Assembly: GCF_037893015.1 (NCBI RefSeq)
Contig: NC_133662.1
Coordinates: 209,312,840-209,376,839 of the forward strand
Direction: 5' to 3'
Origin: Macrotis lagotis
Taxonomy: Eukaryota > Chordata > Mammalia > Peramelemorphia > Peramelidae
Length of the DNA: 64,000 nucleotides
Part shown: positions 23,805-34,864 of the stretch, piece after piece
Position numbering within the stretch: position 1 is the stretch's first letter
Layout of the letters: each line of letters begins with the position of its first letter
The notes under the pieces: model-generated
Told to the model about the DNA's origin: nothing
What the model saw: the letters and a program-made list of their open reading frames with translations, nothing else
Database searches by the model: none
Position numbers and translations under genes: made by a program

Positions 23805-25189
23805 TTGATTATTGTACTGCTGAGATGAGCAAGTCCATCATATTCGATCATCACATAATGTTGCTGTTAATGTGTACAATGTTATTCTGGTTCTGCTCAC
23901 TTCATTCAGGATCAGTTCATGCAAGTCTTTCCAAAATTTTCTAAAGTCCTAATCCTCATGATTTCTTACAGAGTACTCCATCACATTCATTTACCACAAT
24001 TTGTTCAGACATTTCCCAATTGATAGATATCCCCCTCAATTTCCAATTTTTTGCTACTATGAAAAGAGCTACTATAAATATTTTTGACATATAGGTTTTT
24101 TTTATCCTTTCTTATGATCTCTTTGGGATACAGATCTAGTAGTGTTATTGCTGGATCAAAGGGCATGCACACTTTTATTGCTCTTTGGATGTTGTTACAA
24201 ATTGTTCCCCAGAAAAATTGGATCACTTCACAGCTCTACCAACATTAGTGTCCCAGTTTTCCCATATCTCCCCAACATTGATCATTTTCTTTTTTTTTTT
24301 TTTTTTTTGTCATTTTGGTCAATCTAATAGGTATGAGGTGGATCTTAGAATCCTTTTTATTTGCTTTTCTCAAATCAATAATGATCTGGAATATTTTTTT
24401 CACTTGGCTATAGATAGCTTTAATTTCTTCACCTGAGAATTGCCTTTTAATATCCTTTGACCATTTATCAACTGTAGAATGATTTGTATTCTTAAAAATT
24501 TAACTCAATATTCTATATAGTTTAGAAATGAGTCCTTTATCAGAAACATTAGCTGTAAAAATTGTTTCCAAACTTGCTTCATTCCTTTTTTATCTTGGTT
24601 ACATTAGTTTTATTTGTGTAAAAGCTTTTCAATTCAATGTAATCAAAATTATTCGTTTTGTATTCTATAATGTTCTTTATTTCTTCTTTGGTCATAAAGT
24701 GCTCTCCCTTCTTTACATCTGAAGATAAACTATTCCTTGAACTCCTAATTGGTTTATGGTACAAATCCTATACTCATTTTGACCTTATCTTGGTATAGGA
24801 TATGAGAGGTTGGTCTATGCCTAGTTTCTGCCATTCTATTTTTCAGTTTTCTTAGCATTTTTATTAAAGAGTGTGTCCTTATCCCAGAAGCTATAGTCAC
24901 TTAAAACTGCTTTTTTTTGTACCTAATCTGTTCCACTGATGTATCACTCTATTTCTTAGCCAGTACCCAAACAGTTTGATGACTGCTGCTTTATAATATA
25001 ATTTTAGATTTGTTTCAGCTAGGCTACCTTCCATTGACTTTTTTCCCCTTAATTTCCTTGTTATTCTTGATTTTTTTGTTCCTCCATATGAATTTTGTTG
25101 CCATTTTTTCCTAATTCAATAAAGTAATTTTTTGGTAGTTTGACTGGCATAACACTGAATAGTATAGGTAGATTTGTCAATTTTATTAT

Positions 25190-25338
25190 TTTTGTTTGTT
25201 TTTTGCAAGTCAACAAGGTTAAATGACTTGCTCAAGGTCACACGGTTAAGTAATTATTAACTGTCTGAGGCCTATTTTGAAATCAGGTCCTACTGACTCC
25301 AGTTTCATGTCTATCCATTGTGCCACCTAGCTGACCCT
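25190..25338 (-). repeat. WSINE1-like SINE within L1 RT region
   Basis: It reads tttttgcaagtcaacaaggt, gacttgctcaaggtcacacg, aaatcaggtcctactgactc and ccacctagctgaccc. It is more diverged than the other copies and has a short deletion near the head. L1 sequence flanks it on both sides. Confidence 0.85.
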
Positions 25339-26114
25339 GTCGTTTTTAGTATATTAGCTCAGCCTACTTGTAAAAAATTTTCATTTGCCATTTATTTAGA
25401 ACTGGTTTTAGTAGGATGAAAAATGGTTTTGTAATTCATTTAACATAAATTCTGAGTTTGTCTTGCCAGATAGATTTCCAAGTATTTTATGTTGTCTACA
25501 ATTCCTTTAACTGAAATTTCTCTTTCTACCTCTTCTTGCTGTGTTTTATTGGTAATACATAGAAATGCTGATGATTTATATGGGTTTATTTTATATCTTT
25601 CAACTTTGCTAAAGTTCCTAACTGATTCAAGTAATTTTTTTGGTTGATTTTCTAGTATTCTCTAAGTATATTATCATATCTCCTGCAAAAGTGAGAATTT
25701 TGTTTCTTCAATGCCTGTTCTAACTCCTTCAATTTCTTTTTCTTCTCATTGCAGAAGCTAACATTTTTAATACAATATTGAATAATAGTGGTGATAATGG
25801 GAATCCTTGTTTCACCCTGATCTTACTGGGAAAGCTTCTATCTTATCCCCTTTATATTTAATGCTTGCTGTTTTCAGAAAGATACTGTTTGTCATTTTTA
25901 AGGAAACCTCCATGAATTCCTATGCTCTGTTTTTAATAGGAATATATACTGTATTTTGTCAAAAGCTTTTTTAGCATCTATTGAAATAATGGTCAATTAT
26001 GCTGATAGTTTTCCTGATACTGAGCCAACCTGCATTCTTAAAATAAATCCTACCTTATCATAATGCATAATTGTAGTGATAACTTGTCATAATCTCTTTA
26101 CTAATATTTTATTT

Positions 26115-26272
26115 TATTTTTTTAGGGTTTTTTTTGCAAGGAAGATGAGGTTAAGTGACTTGCCCAAGGCCACACAGCTAGATAATTCTTAAGTGTCTGA
26201 GGCCTGATTTTAAACTCAGGTTCTCCTGACTCCAGGGCCGATGCTCTATCCACTGCACTACCCAGCCACTCC
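26115..26272 (-). repeat. WSINE1-like SINE with 14-bp TSD
   Basis: The duplicates ctaatattttattt at 26,101-26,114 and 26,273-26,286 flank a full-length copy whose forward-strand head complement is gcactacccagccactcc. It lies within L1 ORF2. Confidence 0.93.
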
Positions 26273-26710
26273 CTAATATTTTATTTAATTTTTTGTATCA
26301 ATATTCATTAGAGAAAAATGGTCTACTTTTCTTTGTCTGATTTGTCTTTTCTTGGTTTAGGTATTAGTATCATATTAGTGTAATAAAAGGAATTTGGCAA
26401 AACTCCTCCTTCATCTACTTTTTTTTTTACAAAGTTTATATAGAATTGGGATGAATTGTCCTTTAAATGTTTGGTAGAATTCACTAGCAAATGCATCTGA
26501 GTCTGGGGATTTTTTCTTAGGGAGTTCATTGATAACTTGTTCAATTTCTTTTTCTAAAATAGGGCTATTTAAGTATTTAATTTCCTCTTCTGTTAATCTG
26601 GGCAATTTATATTTTTGTAAATATTCATTCATTTCACATAGATCATCAAATTCATTGGCAGAGAGTTGGACAAAATAGCTTTGAATTGCCAGTTGAATTT
26701 CTTCCTTATT

Positions 26711-27988
26711 CAGTAGTGGGATTCAAATAAATTAACAACTGTTTCTCTGTCCTAATGACTGTTTTAAGCTTGCAAAAAAAATATACGGAAAGGTAGTTTA
26801 ATATTGCATGCATTTAATACTCAAATAAAAACAAATACAAAGAGATATACAAAACTAGATAATGTTTTAAGAGAGTTTTAAAATATTAATAAAAACATAT
26901 TAAATAATACTTGACATAAAACAAAAGCCTTAAGATATTTCCATACTATTTCTTGATTAGCGTCCTCACTTACAATTTTCTTCACTTTTATCTGAGCATC
27001 ATCGGTTCTGTGATTTATCCTTAAACATCTATCCATGTAAGAGCAGGATCTCATACCTTTAGTGGTAGGCCAATAAGACTAATAGTCTTTGTATTTGATA
27101 TATTAGAAACAGTTATGCAACTTCTCATCTCATAATGTTCATCTTTGAAAAACCTCTTTTTGCTTCTGTTGAACTTGCAGAAATTGTTCTGACTAATTTT
27201 TAGCTCTTTGAATACTTTCAGGAATTTCATAGTTCTGGGAATGTTTTCCATTTAATCATTAATATCAATTTGGCAATTAAAAATTTCATTAAAGACAAGC
27301 AATTGTTCTTCAACTGTTTTCCATGAAACTATATTCTTCAATATTCCAGTAATCTGGTTTCAAAAAGTTGAGAAATTGAAACATTAATATGAAACTATCT
27401 TGAAATTGGATGCAACTTTTTAAATGTTCACAATGTTCATATTCATTAAAATGTTTTGTAAAAGACTTTCCTAAGGAAGCCCAACAAATTAATGATTTTC
27501 TACAAATTTTATATTTTTTAGGTATCTGAAATAATTAATTAATTAACTTTTTTTCTGTATGAACCCTTTTCCTTTCCAAACATTTGAAATAATTTAATAT
27601 ATCTCGTCACAAGTTTTTCAGCCTTTATTATGCCAATATTTCTTGTTTGCAATATATTTGAAAGAAATTTAATTTTCAATATCAATCATCAATGTCAAAT
27701 CTGTTATAATATATATATTTTCAAGATGGGCAGCCATTCCTAAGTATTTTTTATTTGAATAATGAAGTTTTAGATAAGCATACCATATAGTTAGAGTTTA
27801 CCTTAAACTACAAGCAGCCTATCTTGATTCTAAAACTCTACCAATCTTTATGATTTCACTTACAAATTGTTTGCAAATTTTGGTAACATCAATTTGGTTC
27901 TTATTTTCACAACCAATTAACTCATCTCAGTGTAAAATTAGGTTTCAGTTCTGCCAAAGTGGTATGAATTACCTGAATCCCATCACTC
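26711..27988 (-). mobile_element. hAT (Charlie-type) DNA transposon remnant within L1
   Basis: The terminal inverted repeats are imperfect: cagtagtgggattcaaat at 26,711-26,728 against gagtgatgggattcaggt (complement of 27,971-27,988), 13 of 18 matching. The reverse strand holds the C-terminal part of a hAT transposase in shifting frames near 27,050-27,250: a KRGFSKMN-like segment, then SNISNTKTISLIGLPLK, which resembles the hAT dimerisation region ('SNISNLMFIxxxGPPL'). At about 1.28 kb it is shorter than an autonomous Charlie, so the N-terminal part is deleted. No convincing 8-bp TSD was seen. L1 sequence lies on both sides. An OposCharlie-like identity is inference from the TIR. Confidence 0.7.
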
Positions 27989-28040
27989 TTTTTTGATGGT
28001 GAATTCCCAGTAATTTGATCCTGAAAATTTGATTTTCTCC

Positions 28041-28219
28041 TTTTTTTTTTTTTTAGTTTGTCTCCTTTATTATTTATTTGTTTTTACAAGGCAATGGGAT
28101 TAAGTGATTTGTGCAAGGTTACACAGCTAGGGAATTATTAAGTGTCTGAGGCCCAATTTGAACTCACAACCTACTGAATACTGAGTCAGTGCTCTATTCA
28201 CTTTGCTACCCAGTCCCCC
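28041..28219 (-). repeat. WSINE1-like SINE with long T-rich tail
   Basis: It reads tttacaaggcaatgggatta, gcaaggttacacagctaggg, tttgaactcacaacctactg and gctacccagtccccct. It lies in L1 ORF2, between endonuclease and RT. Confidence 0.9.
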
Positions 28220-29329
28220 TTTTTTTTCATAAAACAATTCAGTTTTATTTATTAGTTTAGTGGTTTTATTTTCAATTTTATTAATTTCTCCTTTGATTTT
28301 CAGAATTTCTAATTTTGTATTTAATTGGGAGTTTTAATTCTTTTCCTTTTATAGATATTTTAGTTGTATGCCCAATTCATTGATCTGTTCTTTCTGTATT
28401 TTATTCATTTAAGCAGTTAGAGTTGTAAAAATTCCCCCTAATAACTACTTTGACCATATTCTACAAGTTTTGGTATGTTGTCTTGTTGTAACTATCTTGG
28501 ACAAAATTATTAATTATTTCTGTGATTTGTTATTTGATTCACTTATTCTTTAAATGGATCCATTCAATCTTTAAAATTAGATTCCTTAGTTTCCAATTAA
28601 CTTTTAGTCTATATTTCTATAACCCTTTATTACCCATAATTTTTTTTTGCATCATGGTCCAAAAATGTTGCATTTCATATTTTTGTCTTTTTTGTATTTG
28701 ATTGTGAAGTTTTTTTTTATACCCTAATACAAAGTCAATCTTTGTGTAGATGTCATATACTGCTGAGATATATCTCCATTCAATTTTCTCCACAGGTCTG
28801 TCATATCAAACTTTTCTAAAATTCTATTCAGCACCTTAATTCCTTTTTTGTTTATTTTGTGCTTAGATTTATCTATTTATGAGAGAGGAAAGTTGAGATC
28901 CCTTACCAGTATCATTTTGCTATGTCTTCCTGTAATTCATTTAGCTTCTCCTCTAAGAATTTGTATGCCATACCACTTGATGCAAATATGTTTTGTAATT
29001 AAAATTACTTCAGTGTCTATGGTACCTTTAAGGAAGATGAAGTTTTCTTCCTTATCCTTTTAATGATATCTATTTTTGCTTTTTCTTTGTCTGAGAAAAG
29101 GATTTCTACCACTGCTTTTTTTCCCCTTCAGCTGAAGCATAATATATTCTGATCCTGCCTTTTACCTTTATTCTCTGTGTATCTTTCCACTTCAAAAGTG
29201 TTTCTTGTAAACAACAAGTTGTAGGATTCTGTTTTTTAATCCTCTCTGCTATCTGCTTCTATTTTATGGAAGCATTAATCCTATTTACATTCACAGTAAT
29301 AATGAATAACTCTTTATTACCTTCCATCC

Positions 29330-29560
29330 TATCTCCCCTCACTTATACTTTTCTTTCTTCTTTCACCCTATCACTCTTCACTAATGTTTTGCATCTGAAA
29401 ACTGCTCCCTTAATCTGCCCCACTTCTATCAGTCCCTCTCCATTTTCTTTTCGCTTCCCCTTTTCCTTTGCCTTTCCTTCCTTTCCCCCACTCCATTAGT
29501 CCCTCCTTCCTATCCCCCATCCCCTTTCCCCTCCTAATCCCTTATGGGTAAGATAAATTT
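29330..29560 (-). other. Purine-rich inter-ORF spacer of the nested L1
   Basis: The forward strand is nearly all pyrimidine (ttcccctttcc-type runs), that is, purine on the L1 sense strand. The same spacer occurs in the HAL1 copies at 6.8, 9.3 and 33.1 kb and in the L1 at 35.6 kb. Confidence 0.7.
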
Positions 29561-29679
29561 CTAAATACAACAGAGTGTAGGTGTCATATTCTCTACAACT
29601 TCACATGTGTTCCTTTTTCTGTCATCTTCTATTGAGATGATATTTTGCTCATCTTTAACTCCAAAGTTACTTCTTTTTT

Positions 29680-29824
29680 CCAAAAAAAAAACTTATTTGT
29701 AGAAGGTAATGGGGTTAAGTGACTTGCCTAAGATCATACAACTGGGCAATTATTAAGTGTCTGAGGTCGGATTTGAACTCAGGTCCTCCTGACCCCATAG
29801 CCACTGTGTCACCTAGCTACTCCT
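29680..29824 (-). repeat. WSINE1-like SINE at the ORF1-less junction
   Basis: It reads ttgtagaaggtaatggggtt, cagaggtc-like core remnants and ctcaggtcctcctgacccca. It lies exactly between the L1 5' UTR and the inter-ORF spacer, where ORF1 should be. Confidence 0.9.
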
Positions 29825-30343
29825 GTCACTTTCCACAGTCCCAGCTTTTCTCTGACCTTTCTTACTAATTCTGAATTTTTTCCCAAGCTTGATGTCCCAG
29901 AGAAGGAGCCCGCTCACAGGCTTTCCATGTTGAGAATGCCAGTGACTTGTTTAATGGCTGGGGCCATGGCATATCAGCAGCTCGCTCACTGTCTCTGCTG
30001 TCTTGCCTAGTCTTGCAGGCTGAATGGGGGGGGTCTGAGGTATATATGTTGGAGCTCTCTCAGCTGCAGTGCTTTTGGTCTGCTGAGTTCAGCCTCCAGG
30101 GACTTCCTCTGAGAATCTCTCCTGTAACTGGCCCTGCCTCCTGTGCATGCTGAGATTCAGTATCCTGCCTTGGGCATACTCCCACTCTTCCAAGACAGAC
30201 TTTGTTGGAAAATTCTGTTCTTTTGATGGTTCTCCTGCTCCAGAATTCATTTAGAGGCTTGATTAATGTTGTTTCTGATGGAAATATGGGAGGATTTAAG
30301 GAAATTCTTGGCTTCCCTCTGCCATCTTATCTTCACCCCCCTC

Positions 30344-30909
30344 CCAGCTCTGAAAATTCTGCAAAGAAGTAAGGCAATGTCAAATAAGGAATGGCTGAAC
30401 AAACTGTAGTACATATACTACTACATTGTTCCTCTATAAGAAATAATGAGCAGGGAGATTTCAGAAAATCCTGGAAAAACTTCCACAAACTGATGTTTAG
30501 TGAAATGAGCAGACCTAACAGAACATTGCACACTTAAATAAAAATACTGTGTGATGATTAACTATGAAAAACTCAAATCCTTTCAGCAATATAGCAATTA
30601 AAGATGATTATACAAGATCTGGGATAGGAAATTCCATCTACCTCCAGAAAAAAAGAGCTATGAAATCTGAAGGCAGATTAAATCATACTATTTTAACCAT
30701 TTTAATTTGTTTTTTTATTTGATTTTCCTTCTTGTAGCATTTCTGCTTTAATTCTGATTCTTATTTCACAGTATGACTGATATGGTAGTATATGTATCAT
30801 AACTGTGCATGCATAACCTATTTCAGATTATTTGCTATCCTAAATTGAGGGGAGGAAAGTGTGAGTGGAAAAAACTCTGAAAATAAATCTTGAAAACAAG
30901 CTTTGAAAA
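30344..30909 (+). mobile_element. L1/HAL1 3' end fragment
   Basis: A forward-strand 3' region reads aaggaatggctgaacaaact, tttagtgaaatgagcagacc and aatgagcagggagatttcag. It ends with a decayed 3' UTR (gaggggaggaaagtgtgagt) and A-rich tail. It abuts the nested L1 5' end. Neither TSD is clear. Confidence 0.7.
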
Positions 30910-30919
30910 TAATTGAAAA

Positions 30920-33479
30920 GGCAGCAGAGACTAGACAGTGGTCTGAAGGCAGGAATTCCCAGAAACTCATTACCCCCAAAACTCCAAAAGCTGTTAAATT
31001 ATGACTGTAGCCAAAATTTAGGAGGAGGAACTCACAGAAAGGATGACTGATATGATTTCCCATTCCTAAGACAATTTGGAAGTTCTGTTAGAAAGCTGTG
31101 TTCCACCAGGAGGGCGAGGGGAGGGTTGGAAAAAACCACAACTCAGTCGCAGTCACCACAGCAGTGCAGCACAGCCTGGCTGGGTATCTGGGTCTGTGGC
31201 AGAGAGAGCTGGAACAGCTGGAAGGGGTGGTGAGAGAACTCTGAGGCACCAAAGTGAGTGCTGAGCAGAGCTCCAGCCTCAGAGCAGCTCTGTGGTGAGA
31301 ACCAGCAGTGGGCGTTGGCAGAGCCACCCAGGAGGTCCAGAGCTCCCAGCCCACAGATGGTAAAGGGATTGGGGGAGACTGCAGAGTCTCTGTGCTCTCC
31401 CTGGGGCAATACTCTGCTATTTGTCCACATTCAGATCTAGGTTGCAGTCTGGGCCCCCACAACACCACCATAGCTGAGAAGGGACCATCCTCACAGCTCT
31501 AGGGCAAGGGGGGGGAGGGCCTGAACATAGGCAAGAGAGCAATCAGAGCCTCTCATAAGACTTTGGAGGAATGAAGATCCCTGTGGGTTGTCCCCCAAAC
31601 CTCCCAAAACCTTGAAAGTGTGGCAAATCAGTCAGAGGCTGAGGAAATGAGCAAATGAAGAATCTGACCATAGAAAATTACCATGATTCCATGGAGGATC
31701 AAAATACATACTCAGATCATGATAAAATCCAAGTTCTGTATCCAAGCCAAGAGAAATAGAAAATGAGATCAGGCTATGGATGTGCTCAAAAAAGACTTTG
31801 AAAAACAATTTTCCTCCATAGAGGAAAAATTGGGAGGAGAAATGAGATTAATACAGATAACTCAGGAAAACCAAGTCATAAACTTGGTGAAGAAAATACA
31901 AAAAAATTACTGAAGAAAATAATATGTTAAAAACCAGTTTAGGCCAAATGGAAAAGGCAACACAAGAAGAAAATGAGAAGAATGCCTTAAAAGGCAGAAC
32001 TGGCCAGAAGGAAAAGAAGATAAAAAAAAAACTCTCTGAAGAAAATAACTCCTTCAAATGCAGAATGTAACTAAAGAAAGCTGATGACTTTGTCAGAACT
32101 AAGGAAGAAATAAAATTGTACCAAAAAATCAAAAATTACAAGAAAATGTGAAATATCTCATTGGAAAAACAATTGACATTGAAAACAGATCCAGAAGAGA
32201 TCATTTAAAAATTATTGGGCTACCTGAAAGTCATGACCAGGAATAGAGCCTAGACTTCATTATTCAAGAAATAATACAACAAAATGGCCCTGAGATTCTA
32301 GAAGCAGAGGGTAAAATAGAAATTGAGGGAATTTACTGGCCATCTGCCGAAAGGGATCCCAAAAGAAAAACTTCCAGGAATATTATAGCCAAACTCCCAA
32401 ACCCCCAAATCAAAGAGGAAATACTAAAAACTGCTGGAAACAAGCAATTCAACTACCATGGCTCTATTGTCAGGATTATTCAAGATCTTGCAACATTAAG
32501 GGCTTGTAGGGCTTGGAATATGATATCCCGGAAGGTAAAAGGTCTTGGTTTACAACCAAGAAACAACTACCTAGAAAAACTAAACACCCTCATTCAGGGG
32601 AAAAGATGGACTTTCATTGAAACAGGGGATTTTCAGACTTTCCTATTGAAACAACCAAAACTGAAGAGAAAGTTTGATCTCCAGCTACAGGACTCAGGTG
32701 AAACATAAATGAGAAGGACTAATTATGAGGAACTTAATGATGTTGATTTGTCTGTATTCCTGCATAGGAAGAAGATACTGATAACTCATATAAAGTTTCT
32801 TATTTATTAGAGCAATTAGAAGGAGCATATTATAGCCAAGGTACAGGAAGGAGCTGAATATAATGGCATAGTTTAATAAAAAGATGGAGTCAATATGTGA
32901 TAAAGAAAAGTACTGGGAGGATGAGAAAAGAGAAGAAAGGGCTAAGATATTTCACATAAGGGTCAAGAAAAAGCTTTTACAAGGGAGTGGAACAGGGGAA
33001 GGTGAGGGGGAATGAGTGAGCCTTCATTCTCATCAGAAATGGTTCAGAGAGGAAATAACATACTTAATAGGGTATAGAAATTTATCTTACCCTAGAGAAA
33101 AATGAGACAAAAGGGATGGGATAAGGGAGAATGGATGGATGGAAGGGGGGGAGTAGGTGATAGAAGAGAGGGAAGATTGTGGGAGAAGGTACTCAGATAC
33201 AAAACACTTCTGAACAGGGACAGGATGAAAGGAAGGAATAGGGTAGAGGGAAATGAAGCTAGTGCTAGCAATTTTGGGAAAAAGATTGAAGCAACTTCTC
33301 TGGTGGCTATGATGGGAAAGGCACTATTGGAGTCTGAATACAGACTGAAGTACACTTTTTTTCTATATATTTATATTCTTAAGTTTCTCATCTTTTTCTG
33401 GGGGGAGGGTGGTTTATGACTAATCTCACAATAAGATTATTGCAACAATATAAAATAAATAAATTAAAAAAGTAAAAAG
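30920..33479 (+). mobile_element. HAL1 half-LINE, longest copy, 10-bp TSD
   Basis: Direct repeats taattgaaaa at 30,910-30,919 and 33,480-33,489 bound it. The 5' UTR is 30,920-31,640 (GC-rich). ORF1 covers about 31,640-32,708: a coiled coil (DVLKKDFEKQFSSIEEKLGG-like, frame-shifted), the RRM motif DHLKIIGLPESHDQ near 32,200, then FNYHGSIVRIIQDLATLRA and MISRKVKGLGLQPRNNYLEK, ending LKRKFDLQLQDSGET. A purine-rich spacer lies at 32,880-33,270. The short 3' end reaches agtaaaaag with no ORF2 segment. ORF1 has stops and frameshifts, so it is dead. HAL1 depends on L1 enzymes for mobility. Confidence 0.88.
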
Positions 33480-33489
33480 TAATTGAAAA

Positions 33490-34600
33490 AATAAAGATAA
33501 AAGGCAAGCTAATATCAGCATGAAAATTGCTCTTATTCACTCATAATTAAAAAGAAGCAAATTAAATAAAAACAAAGTTTTAAGTCCCATCTCAAACCAA
33601 TCTGATTAGGAAAAGAAGACAAAAAATAGAAATGATAGATGTTGAAGTGGCAGTGGGGAGGACAAGCAGTATTGGTAGCATTGAGAGTTGATATAAACAT
33701 TCTAGAGGAAATTGTATGAAACTATTATAAAACCACAAAGTCAAAAAGTTATGTAACCTTTTAGTGCAGAAGTACAACTACTAGTTTTTATACCTCAAAG
33801 AAAATAATAAAAGTAGGAAAGCACTAGAATGTACAAAAAGAAGTCATGGCAGAAACACTTTATTGTTCCAAAGAAGTGATGATATGTTTCCTTCATTCAA
33901 GAAGATCATTGCATCAGTGAGGCGATACCATAAAAATCACATGAATTGGATTTGAGTGAGGGAATGCTATGCTAAGTTGCTAGTCTTCACTTTCTTCTCC
34001 AGGGTCATCTGGGTCCAGTGGCCAAATATGAAGCAGGGTGACTGGAGATGGTCCTGAAGGCAAGGCAGTTGGGGTTCTAGTAAGAGGCTAGTGTCTGAAA
34101 CTGGATTCAAATTCCTGTCCTTCTGACTCTAAGATTAGTGCTCTTTCCATTGCATCACCTACTTACCCCTTTCAAAGAATTTTAAAGAAAGTGAGTGTCC
34201 ATCAAATTTGGAATAGCAGAAAAAATTATGCTGTTCTTAAAAAGAGTAATATAATACTACTTTATAAGAATTAATTTTAGAAATGATTCAGGAAAATCTG
34301 GAAGAACTTGTACAAAGTGATAATGAAGTAAGGAGAGCAAAGAAAAACATTTTACTATGTATAATGAATTTCAATGAAGAAAAACAATGACAGATTTTTT
34401 AAATGCATTATCAACAAAATGACAAATCATAGCTTCAAAAGACTAATGATAAATCTAGCTTTCCAATTCTTAGTATATTGATTTTAAACTAGGGCTACTA
34501 AATGAACCTTATAGTTTCAGATAAAGTGTAACTGTGAGCTCATTTATATGTTTTCTCAATTAAAGGCAAAAATTTTATCATAATGGATGTTGGGAGAGTT
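33490..34600 (+). mobile_element. L1/HAL1 3' fragment, split by a SINE
   Basis: The start (aaaaagaagcaaattaaata, ccaatctgattaggaaaag) is the end of ORF2. After a SINE, the order resumes with gtccatcaaatttggaatag and aggaaaatctggaagaactt. It is highly diverged and the right end is vague. Confidence 0.65.
33880..34175 (-). repeat. Longer marsupial SINE (tail type ending in 'gaatgaaggac')
   Basis: On the forward strand: ccttcattcaagaagatcat, atgaattggatttgagtgag, tgactggagatggtcctgaa, a worn core, then cctgtccttctgactctaag and a head complement. The tail shares features with the copies at 59.9 and 60.2 kb. Confidence 0.75.
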
Positions 34601-34655
34601 TGAATAAATAAAAGCATAGATTACCAATGAATCATTTAAAAATAAGGAAGAGAGG

Positions 34656-34801
34656 CGTGGCTAGGTGGAGCAGTGGATAGAGCACCGACCCTGGAGTCAG
34701 GAGTATCTGGGTTCAAATTCAGTCTCAGACACCTAATAATTACCTAGCTGTGTGGCCTTGGGCAAGCCACTTAACCCCATTTGCCTTGCAAAAACCTTAA
34801 A
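34656..34801 (+). repeat. WSINE1-like SINE with perfect 18-bp TSD
   Basis: The sequence aaaaataaggaagagagg occurs at 34,638-34,655 and 34,802-34,819. The A/B boxes are intact in appearance (tggagcagtgga; gggttcaaattc), and the tail reads catttgccttgcaaaaacct. It is among the best-preserved copies in the window. Confidence 0.97.
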
Positions 34802-34864
34802 AAAAATAAGGAAGAGAGGTGAAGGAAGCCCCAAAACACACACACATATAAACTATATGGAAGT

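Larger units (their letters stand above)
20820..30338 (-). mobile_element. Large nested reverse-strand L1 (host of several insertions)
   Basis: This is one L1 read right to left. The 5' UTR is 30,338-29,825 (starts gggggtgaagataagatggc). The purine-rich inter-ORF spacer is about 29,680-29,330. ORF2 endonuclease follows (gtgaatgtaaataggattaa near 29,290; CCLQE-like motif). RT comes next ([20 protein letters not shown] at 26.6 kb, [20 protein letters not shown] at 26.4 kb, an FADD-like site near 25.68 kb reading FAGD). The C-terminus is at 24.76-24.0 kb (IELKSFYTNKTN, PFDPAITLLDLYPKE). The 3' UTR is split at 23,811, 21,895-21,908 and 21,123-20,820. ORF1 is not found between the 5' UTR and the spacer. 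ORF2 has many stops. The interruptions are listed separately. Confidence 0.88.

Noticed and set aside
20820-30909. Twin-priming explanation for the reverse L1 followed by a forward L1 3' end at 30,344
   Set aside because: The reverse L1 continues past 23.8 kb to its own 3' end at 20,820 once nested insertions are removed, so it is a separate element from the 30.3-kb fragment.
31088-31471. 127-codon reverse ORF and a 95-codon companion
   Set aside because: Antisense frames in the GC-rich HAL1 5' UTR, with no domain and with an equivalent in the 22-kb copy (165 codons).
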